This document shows, piece after piece, positions 55,635 to 64,000 of a stretch of 64,000 nucleotides of DNA; within the stretch, counting starts at the first letter, position 1, and each line of letters begins with the position of its first letter. The notes under the pieces are model-generated. The model saw only the letters and a program-made list of their open reading frames with translations, did no database searches and was not told where the DNA came from. The stretch covers positions 62,001 to 126,000 of the forward strand of contig NZ_VMNI01000010.1 of the NCBI RefSeq assembly GCF_007625205.1. The letters run 5' to 3'. A program made the translations under genes and the position numbers. This stretch comes from Denitromonas ohlonensis. Its GTDB lineage: Bacteria > Pseudomonadota > Gammaproteobacteria > Burkholderiales > Rhodocyclaceae.

Positions 55635-56570
55635 ATGAGCGAAATGACGGAAAGCATGCAGACACGATTCGGAAAAGTCGCGGTGTTGATGGGCGGTGCG
55701 TCCGCCGAGCGCGAGGTGTCGCTGATGTCCGGCAAGGCCGTGCTCGCCGCCTTGCAGGGCGCCGGCGTGGATGCGCACGCCTTCGACCCCGCCGATACCG
55801 ATCTGCATGTGCTCAAGGATGAAGGCTACGACCGCGCCTTCCTGGCGCTGCACGGCCGGGGCGGTGAAGACGGCACGGTGCAAGGCATGCTCGAGATGCT
55901 CGGCATCCCTTACACCGGCAGTGGCGTGATGGCCTCGGCGGTGTCGATGGACAAGTGGCGCACCAAGCTGGTGTGGCTGGCCGCGGGCCTGCCCACGCCG
56001 CGCTTTCACATCATCGACGAGACCAGCGACTGGGCCGCCGTGGCCGCCGACCTGGGGCTGCCGATCTTCGTCAAGCCGGTGCATGAAGGCTCGAGCATGG
56101 GCGCCACCAAGGTGACCGACGCCAGTCAGTTGGCCGAGGCCTGGGCGCTGGCGGCGCGCTACGACACGCTGGTGATCGCCGAGGAATTTATCGAAGGCCA
56201 GGAGCTGACCATCCCCTTCCTGGGCGACGAAGTGCTGCCGGTGGTGCGCATCGTGGCGCCGGACGGCAACTACGACTACCAGCACAAGTACTTCACCGAC
56301 GACACCCAGTACTTCTGCCCCAGCGGCTTGCCCGCCGCGCAAGAGGCCGAGCTGCAGGCGCTGATGCTGCGCGCCGCCAAGGTGCTGGCTTGCCGGGGTT
56401 GGGGGCGGGGCGACCTGATCCTGACCGCCGAGGGGAAGCCTTACCTGCTCGAAATGAACACCACGCCGGGCATGACCGGCCACTCGCTGGTGCCGATGTC
56501 GGCCCGCGTGGCCGGCTATGACTTTGCCGCCCTGTGCCTGTCGATTCTGGAGAAAGCACGCCTTGGCTGA
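55635..56570 (+). CDS. ddl: D-alanine-D-alanine ligase
   Basis: 311 aa. [92 protein letters not shown] and [20 protein letters not shown] are ATP-grasp Ddl signatures (DdlB type by context). It supplies D-Ala-D-Ala for MurF. Confidence 0.96.
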   Translation: MSEMTESMQTRFGKVAVLMGGASAEREVSLMSGKAVLAALQGAGVDAHAFDPADTDLHVLKDEGYDRAFLALHGRGGEDGTVQGMLEMLGIPYTGSGVMASAVSMDKWRTKLVWLAAGLPTPRFHIIDETSDWAAVAADLGLPIFVKPVHEGSSMGATKVTDASQLAEAWALAARYDTLVIAEEFIEGQELTIPFLGDEVLPVVRIVAPDGNYDYQHKYFTDDTQYFCPSGLPAAQEAELQALMLRAAKVLACRGWGRGDLILTAEGKPYLLEMNTTPGMTGHSLVPMSARVAGYDFAALCLSILEKARLG

Positions 56571-57390
56571 GATCCGCCCTCGTCCTGCTGCACGCAAGAG
56601 CGCCACCCGCGCTGCACGGGGTGGGCGGGTGCGCGTGGGCGTGTGGCATCGGCCGGCGGTGCTGAATCTGGTGTCGGACGCGCTGATGCTGATCGCGACC
56701 GCGATGATCGGCTACGCGGCGGTCACCTGGCTGGCAGCGCGGCCGGCCTTTCAGTTGCGCGAAGTGACGGTGCTCACGCCGCCGGCGCAGGTGTCGGCTG
56801 AACAACTGCAGTACGCCGCGCGCTCGGCGGTGAAGGGCAATTTCTTCACGGTGGATCTGGTGTCGGTGCGCGAGGCCTTTGAAAAGCTGCCGTGGGTGCG
56901 CCGCGCCCAGGTGCGTCGCCACTGGCCCGACATGCTCGAAGTGCGGCTCGAGGAACACCAGGCCGTGGCCTACTGGACGGTGAACGACAGCGGCGAGACG
57001 CGGCTGGTCAATCGCCAGGGCGAGATCTTTGTGGCTGCCAGCAACGCACACATGCCGGCCTTCATCGGGCCGGAGGGCTATGCCGGTTATGTGCTGGCCA
57101 GCCATGCACGCTTCTCCAAGCTGCTCGCGCCGCTGGGTCGGGAGTTGGTCGAACTGGGCCTGTCGGCGCGAGAGGCGTGGCAGCTGACGCTGGACGATGG
57201 TCTGGTGATCCGGCTGGGTCGGGATCGTGAAAAAGCGCATGTCGAAGAGCGCATGGCGCGTTTTGTCGAGGCCTACCCCAAGGCCTTGGCCAAGTCGCCG
57301 ATGACGGTCGCGGTGGCGGATTTGCGGTATCCGAATGGTTTCGCCCTCTTGCCGGTGGGCGACAAGAAGTCAGTGGAAAGCAAAAAATGA
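56563..57390 (+). CDS. ftsQ: Cell division protein FtsQ
   Basis: 275 aa. A TTG start at 56563 overlaps the end of ddl, with GGAG about 10 nt upstream. Basic N-terminus, one membrane helix ([19 protein letters not shown]), then the POTRA domain ([69 protein letters not shown]) and the FtsQ beta domain. It links FtsL-FtsB to the divisome. Confidence 0.94.
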   Translation: MAEIRPRPAARKSATRAARGGRVRVGVWHRPAVLNLVSDALMLIATAMIGYAAVTWLAARPAFQLREVTVLTPPAQVSAEQLQYAARSAVKGNFFTVDLVSVREAFEKLPWVRRAQVRRHWPDMLEVRLEEHQAVAYWTVNDSGETRLVNRQGEIFVAASNAHMPAFIGPEGYAGYVLASHARFSKLLAPLGRELVELGLSAREAWQLTLDDGLVIRLGRDREKAHVEERMARFVEAYPKALAKSPMTVAVADLRYPNGFALLPVGDKKSVESKK

Positions 57391-58616
57391 GCAAGGAATA
57401 CAAAGACCTCGTCGTCGGGCTCGACATCGGCACATCCAAGACCACCTGCATGGTGGCCGAGGTGCGCCCGGATGGACAGTTCAACGTGATCGGCCTCGGA
57501 ACGCAGCCCTCCAACGGCTTGCGCCGCGGGGTGGTGGTCAATATCGAGGCCACCGTCGATGCGATCTCGCGGGTGATCCAGGAGGTTGAGCTGATGGCCG
57601 ACTGCAAGATCGGCGATCTCTACACCGGCATCGCGGGCAGTCACATCAAGAGCTTCAACTCGAATGGCATGGTGGCCATCAAGGACAAGGAAGTGTCCAC
57701 GATGGATGTGGAGCGGGTGATCGAAGTGGCGCGCGCCATGCCGATCCCGGCCGACCAGCAGATCCTGCACATCCTCACCCAGGAATTCATCATCGACGGC
57801 CAGGACGGCGTACGCGAGCCGATCGGCATGAGCGGCGTCAAGCTGGAAGTGAAGGTGCACATCGTCACCGGCGCCGTGTCGGCTGCGCAAAACGTGGTCA
57901 AGTGTGTGCGCCGCTGCGGGCTGGAGGTGATGGATCTGATCCTTCAGCCGCTGGCTTCGAGCTACGCCACGCTGTCTGAAGACGAAAAAGGCCTGGGCGT
58001 GTGCCTGGTCGATATCGGCGGCGGCACCACCGATCTGGCGGTGTTCACGCAAGGCGCGATCCGCCACACGGCAGTGATTCCGGTGGCGGGTGACCAGATC
58101 ACCAACGACATCGCCATGGCCTTGCGCACCCCGACTGCCGAAGCCGAAGAAATCAAGATCCGCCACGGCGTGGCGATGAGTTCGCTGGCCGATCCGAGCG
58201 AGATGATCGAAGTGCCCGGCGTCGGCGATCGCTCCGCCCGCAAGCTCTCGCGTCAGGCGCTGGCCGACGTGATCGAGCCGCGAGTGTCGGAATTGTTTGA
58301 ACTGGTGCAGTCGGAACTGCGTCGCAGCGGCTACGAAGAGCTGCTCTCGTCCGGCATCGTGCTCACCGGCGGCGCGTCGGTGATGGACGGCATGATCGAG
58401 TTGGGCGAAGAAATTTTCCATATGCCGGTGCGCATCGGCGCGCCGCAATACAAGGGTGGCCTGGCCGATGTGGTCTGTCAGCCGCGTTATGCCACCGCGA
58501 TGGGATTGATGGTCGAGGCCATGGCGCAGCGGCGCCGCGGGATTCAGGCGCGCGAGACACGCAACCTGCGCCAGATGTTCGACCGGATGAAGGGTTGGTT
58601 TGAACGGAATTTCTAG
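57387..58616 (+). CDS. ftsA: Cell division protein FtsA
   Basis: 409 aa, ATGA overlap with ftsQ. Actin-like ATPase: GLDIGTSKTTCMVAEV (phosphate 1), CLVDIGGGTTDLAVF (phosphate 2) and GIVLTGGASVMDGM (adenosine). The C-terminal amphipathic helix (LRQMFDRMKGWFERNF) tethers FtsZ filaments to the membrane. Confidence 0.96.
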   Translation: MSKEYKDLVVGLDIGTSKTTCMVAEVRPDGQFNVIGLGTQPSNGLRRGVVVNIEATVDAISRVIQEVELMADCKIGDLYTGIAGSHIKSFNSNGMVAIKDKEVSTMDVERVIEVARAMPIPADQQILHILTQEFIIDGQDGVREPIGMSGVKLEVKVHIVTGAVSAAQNVVKCVRRCGLEVMDLILQPLASSYATLSEDEKGLGVCLVDIGGGTTDLAVFTQGAIRHTAVIPVAGDQITNDIAMALRTPTAEAEEIKIRHGVAMSSLADPSEMIEVPGVGDRSARKLSRQALADVIEPRVSELFELVQSELRRSGYEELLSSGIVLTGGASVMDGMIELGEEIFHMPVRIGAPQYKGGLADVVCQPRYATAMGLMVEAMAQRRRGIQARETRNLRQMFDRMKGWFERNF

Positions 58617-58618
58617 GG

Positions 58619-58640
58619 CTCGCCCTCGGGCGGGGTTTTG
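58619..58640 (+). terminator. Possible weak terminator between ftsA and ftsZ
   Basis: A 6-bp stem (CTCGCC with GGCGGG, one G-T pair) and a 4-nt loop, followed by GTTTTG. The T run is short. ftsZ is 148 bp after ftsA, in an AT-richer spacer with a 7-bp inverted repeat CCGGTAT/ATACCGG (58669-58675, 58705-58711), so ftsZ probably has extra promoter control. Confidence 0.4.
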
Positions 58641-58764
58641 TATGAATTTGTAGTTCGTCTGTTGCTGCCCGGTATTTAGTTATAGAATGCCAAACTAATA
58701 CTAGATACCGGATAGCGCAGACGAGAAAGTGGCGTTAAAGCCGTTTTTCAAGGAGGCGAGGCAC

Positions 58765-59898
58765 ATGTTTGAAATCGTTGAAAAGGAACCGATCGGCACC
58801 ATCATCAAGGTGGTCGGCATCGGTGGCGCCGGCGGCAATGCCGTCGATCACATGATCCGCGAGAGCGTGCACGGCGTTGAGTTCATCACCGCCAACACCG
58901 ATGCGCAGGCGCTCAAGCGCAACCTGTCGACCCAGAAAGTGCAATTGGGTACGTCGGGCCTGGGCGCTGGCGCCAAGCCGGAAGCCGGCCGTTGCTCCGC
59001 GCAGGAAGCGCGTGAGCAGATCGCCGAGGCGATCAAGGGCGCGCACATGGTGTTCATCACTGCCGGCATGGGTGGTGGCACTGGCACCGGCGCTGCGCCG
59101 GTGGTGGCTGAAGTGGCCAAGGAAATGGGCATCCTCACCGTGGGTGTGGTGACCAAACCCTTCGACTTCGAGAATCGCGACCGCGTCGCCGACAGCGGCA
59201 TCGAAGAGCTGTCCAGTCATGTCGATTCGCTGATCGTTGTGCTCAACGACAAGCTGATGGAAGTGCTGGGCGATGACGCCAGCCTCGAAGATGGCTTCCG
59301 CGCAGCCGACAACGTTCTGCGCAACGCCGTCGGCGGGATTGCCGAAATCATCAATATTCCGGGTCTGGTGAACGTCGACTTCCAGGACGTGCGCACGGTG
59401 ATGGCCGAAATGGGCCGCGCCATGATGGGCTCCGCCGAAGCCGCCGGTATCGACCGCGCGCGCATCGCCGCCGAACAGGCTGCCGCCAGCCCGCTGCTCG
59501 AAGGGGTTGAACTGTCCGGCGCCCGTGGCGTGCTGATCAACCTGACCGCCAGCCGCTCGCTGAAGATGTCGGAAGTGAAGGAAGCCGTGAATACCGTGCG
59601 CGCCTTCGCCGCCAAAGATGCCTTCGTGATCTACGGCACCGTCTTCGACGAAGCCATGGAAGACCGCATCCGCGTCACCGTGGTCGCCACCGGCCTGGGC
59701 AACCCGGCCGTGTCGGCCAGCAAGCCGGTGATGCAAGTGGTGCAGGGCACGGGCACTTACGGCCCGTCCAGCGGCGCGCACGAAAATGATGTGCCGGCGG
59801 TGATTCGCAGCGGTCGTCGCACGACCGTCGAGGCGATGAGCGCCAGCGGTGTGGGCACTTACGATATCCCGGCCTTCTTGCGCAAGCAGGCAGACTGA
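58765..59898 (+). CDS. ftsZ: Cell division protein FtsZ
   Basis: 377 aa. The ATG at 58765 has AAGGAGG 8 nt upstream; an in-frame start at 58729 lacks one. [20 protein letters not shown] loop GGGTGTG at 103-109, and [11 protein letters not shown] with the T7 Asp. The C-terminal peptide [12 protein letters not shown] binds FtsA and ZipA. It is the tubulin-like ring polymer of division. Confidence 0.97.
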   Translation: MFEIVEKEPIGTIIKVVGIGGAGGNAVDHMIRESVHGVEFITANTDAQALKRNLSTQKVQLGTSGLGAGAKPEAGRCSAQEAREQIAEAIKGAHMVFITAGMGGGTGTGAAPVVAEVAKEMGILTVGVVTKPFDFENRDRVADSGIEELSSHVDSLIVVLNDKLMEVLGDDASLEDGFRAADNVLRNAVGGIAEIINIPGLVNVDFQDVRTVMAEMGRAMMGSAEAAGIDRARIAAEQAAASPLLEGVELSGARGVLINLTASRSLKMSEVKEAVNTVRAFAAKDAFVIYGTVFDEAMEDRIRVTVVATGLGNPAVSASKPVMQVVQGTGTYGPSSGAHENDVPAVIRSGRRTTVEAMSASGVGTYDIPAFLRKQAD

Positions 59899-59916
59899 TC
59901 AGCATTCGTACTGCCC

Positions 59917-59972
59917 CGACGGGCGCCTTGCGCATGGACGATGCCTCCCGTCCGCGCGCAAGGCGCCCGTCG
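59917..59972 (+). other. 56-nt near-perfect hairpin between ftsZ and lpxC
   Basis: Perfect 17-bp arms (59917-59933 and 59956-59972). Inside, after a 2/2 bulge, GGACG (59936-59940) pairs with CGTCC (59949-59953) around an 8-nt loop. No T run follows on either strand, so it is not a textbook intrinsic terminator. It may limit read-through from ftsZ or protect its 3' end. Confidence 0.85.
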
Positions 59973-60070
59973 CCGTTAAAAAGCGCGTTGTGCGCCGCAT
60001 GCTAGACTTCAGCCTGATGCGCCTGCGTCATCTCCTGAACGGGCGCCAGGACCCTACACGGCGACGGATC

Positions 60071-60988
60071 ATGATCAAGCAACGCACGCTCAAATCGACA
60101 ATTTCGGCCACCGGCGTCGGCCTGCACGGGGGCCGCAAGGTGACCATGGTGCTGCGTCCCGCGGCGCCCGATACCGGCGTGGTGTTTCACCGGGTGGACC
60201 TCGATCCGCCGGTCGACCTGCCGGCAGACCCGTACTCCGTCGTCGATACCCGCTTGTGCTCCGGCCTGCAGCAAGGCGAGGCCAAGGTGGGTACCGTCGA
60301 ACATCTCATGTCCGCGCTGGCTGGTCTGGGTGTGGACAATGTGCATGTGGATGTGGACGCCGCCGAACTGCCGATTCTCGACGGCAGCGCCGGCCCCTTC
60401 GTGTTTCTGATTCAGTCGGCCGGGCTGGAAGAGCAGGCCGCGCCCAAGCGCTTTCTGCGTGTCAAGAAGGCGGTCGAATACCGCGAAGACGACAAATGGG
60501 TGCGCCTGGAGCCCTACGACGGCTTCAAGCTCGACTTCTCCATCGTCTTCAATCACCCGGCCATCAACCGCACCAAGACCGACGCCACCGTCGACTTCGC
60601 CGATCTGTCCTATGTGCAGGACGTATCCCGCGCGCGCACCTTCGGTTTCGTGCAAGACGTCGAATTCATGCGTTCCAACGGCCTAGCCTTGGGTGGCAGC
60701 CTCGACAACGCGATCGTGATGGACGAGTACCGCATCCTCAATTCAGACGGGCTGCGCTACAACGACGAGTTCGTCAAACACAAGGTGCTGGACGCCATCG
60801 GCGATCTCTACCTGGCCGGCAAGCCACTGCTGGCCGCCTACTCGGCACACAAATCGGGCCACGCGCTGAACAACCAGGTGTTGCGCGTGCTGCTTGAAGA
60901 CGAAAGTGCCTGGGAGGTCGTCACCTTCGAGGATCACACCCAGGCGGCCCCCGGTGTCGCCGGCATGTTCGAACCCGTGATGGGTTGA
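60071..60988 (+). CDS. lpxC: UDP-3-O-acyl-GlcNAc deacetylase
   Basis: 305 aa from the ATG at 60071. [26 protein letters not shown], zinc ligands H78 (TVEHLMSAL), H237 and D241 (HKVLDAIGD), and catalytic His in KSGHALNN. It performs the committed step of lipid A synthesis. Following ftsZ is the usual proteobacterial order. Confidence 0.97.
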   Translation: MIKQRTLKSTISATGVGLHGGRKVTMVLRPAAPDTGVVFHRVDLDPPVDLPADPYSVVDTRLCSGLQQGEAKVGTVEHLMSALAGLGVDNVHVDVDAAELPILDGSAGPFVFLIQSAGLEEQAAPKRFLRVKKAVEYREDDKWVRLEPYDGFKLDFSIVFNHPAINRTKTDATVDFADLSYVQDVSRARTFGFVQDVEFMRSNGLALGGSLDNAIVMDEYRILNSDGLRYNDEFVKHKVLDAIGDLYLAGKPLLAAYSAHKSGHALNNQVLRVLLEDESAWEVVTFEDHTQAAPGVAGMFEPVMG

Positions 60989-60994
60989 TCGACG

Positions 60995-61183
60995 ATGTTC
61001 GTACTTCGACTGGTGGGCGCGCTGGCGCTGGTGATGGTGGGCGGCTCGCTGATCCTCTATCTGCTCTCGGGCAACCCCCGCTATCGCTACTGGGCCTGGG
61101 TGTTCACCCGTGTCGGCTTGGTCACCTTGTTGGTGTTTCTTGCGCTGATGCTCATCGAGCGCTTGCTGGCGCCGATTTTTTAG
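60995..61183 (+). CDS. Small two-helix membrane protein
   Basis: 62 aa, 6 nt after lpxC. Two hydrophobic helices (LVGALALVMVGGSLILYLL and VGLVTLLVFLALMLIERLL) flank a basic turn (SGNPRYRYW). No family name is recognised. The close spacing suggests co-expression with lpxC. Confidence 0.65.
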   Translation: MFVLRLVGALALVMVGGSLILYLLSGNPRYRYWAWVFTRVGLVTLLVFLALMLIERLLAPIF

Positions 61184-61233
61184 CTGCCGCCGCGCGCATC
61201 GACCGGTGCCGGCACTGCCCAAACCCCTTTGTG

Positions 61234-61668
61234 TTACGCCCCCCGGCTTCGCCGCACGAAGCGCTCGAGCGCGGCGCGCAGCGGGTCGTCGGCGGGCAGG
61301 TCGCTGGCGAGTGAGCGCAAGGCGTCTTGCGTTTGACCGCTCACCGTACGTTGCTCTGGTGGTTTCGGCGGGGGCGCGGGGTTCACCGGGCGGGTGGCAA
61401 TCTTGATGCTGCGGACCATCACGCCCTGCATTGCCAGGGTGTTGAGCAGGCGGGGCGTAGCCTGGCGCAGTTTGGCAGCGACAGCGCCGGTGGCGGCGTG
61501 AATCAGAAGCACGTCTTCCTTGAGGTTGGCCACATGACAGCTGTCGGCCAGGTAGGGCGGCAGCTCGGCCAGCACGATCTGCTGGAGCCGGCCCAGACGA
61601 CTGGCGTGGGCGCGCAGGCGGTCGAGGGCCGAGCCTTCTCCAGCAAAGCGATCAAGCCGTTGCGTCAT
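61234..61668 (-). CDS. DciA-like DUF721 protein
   Basis: 144 aa. The DUF721 core is LGRLQQIVLAELPPYLADSCHVANLKEDVLLIHAATGAVAAKLRQATPRLLNTL. A short proline-rich linker and a helical tail follow. DUF721 proteins of bacteria lacking DnaC load the replicative helicase. Divergent from secA across 111 bp. Confidence 0.8.
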   Translation of the reverse strand: MTQRLDRFAGEGSALDRLRAHASRLGRLQQIVLAELPPYLADSCHVANLKEDVLLIHAATGAVAAKLRQATPRLLNTLAMQGVMVRSIKIATRPVNPAPPPKPPEQRTVSGQTQDALRSLASDLPADDPLRAALERFVRRSRGA

Positions 61669-61779
61669 GGGTTGAATTGATGCATCTCAAGGGTTGGTGG
61701 CGACGGGGTGCACGGGACGGAGTCAGTTCTGCTGACCGTGCTAGTATTCGCATTTTGCCCCATCTCCCACGCCCCTGAC

Positions 61780-64000
<2,221 letters not shown>

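Overview
The window is chromosomal DNA from a high-GC betaproteobacterium. A Rhodocyclales-type organism (Azoarcus/Thauera/Zoogloea relatives) is my best guess from the gene order and protein style, but the genus is not proven. Core genes are tightly packed, often with ATGA or GTGA stop/start overlaps. One foreign island interrupts the core.

Left core (1-4016): the end of an EAL-domain protein, a small lipoprotein, a solute-binding protein with an overlapping glycerophosphodiester phosphodiesterase gene, octaprenyl diphosphate synthase (ispB) and tRNA-Pro(CGG).

Genomic island (3971-19374, about 15.35 kb): a tyrosine recombinase sits next to the tRNA, and a perfect 50-bp copy of the tRNA 3' part marks the far end. 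Inside are a GNAT-like protein, a block of GC-rich hairpins, a replication-relaxation-like protein, an AlpA-type regulator, a decayed nucleotidyltransferase gene and a compound defence locus. The locus order is hsdM, rhuM, a 25-codon linker ORF, hsdS, SIR2, herA, hsdR and a YgjP-type metalloprotease. The SIR2-HerA pair (a known anti-phage NADase/ATPase system, Nezha type) is embedded inside the type I restriction operon and has clearly lower GC than hsdM and hsdR. A 10-bp motif, GTAGCTATAC, lies about 30 nt upstream of the integrase, replication-relaxation and alpA genes, which suggests an island regulon.

Middle core (19383-41955): glnE, yhdP, a Nit-type amidohydrolase, tldD, a secreted PilJ-domain protein, a radical SAM protein, an orphan PAS histidine kinase, a fused indolepyruvate ferredoxin oxidoreductase with a divergent Lrp/AsnC regulator, the dolP-diaA-yraN / rsmI cluster, pyrC, a lipoprotein, a DUF3025 protein and the RNase P RNA.

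Right core (42155-64000): a complete division and cell wall (dcw) cluster, mraZ-rsmH-ftsL-ftsI-murE-murF-mraY-murD-ftsW-murG-murC-murB-ddl-ftsQ-ftsA-ftsZ, then lpxC, a two-helix membrane protein, a DciA-like DUF721 gene on the other strand, and a secA gene that runs off the window with 740 open codons. MraZ-type 10-bp repeats sit at the mraZ promoter. Two oddities stand out. The cluster's murB is short and seems to lack catalytic features. The ftsW-murG junction holds an extra roughly 100-bp segment with a perfect 16-bp inverted repeat and a coupled 35-codon ORF. A very stable 56-nt hairpin separates ftsZ from lpxC.
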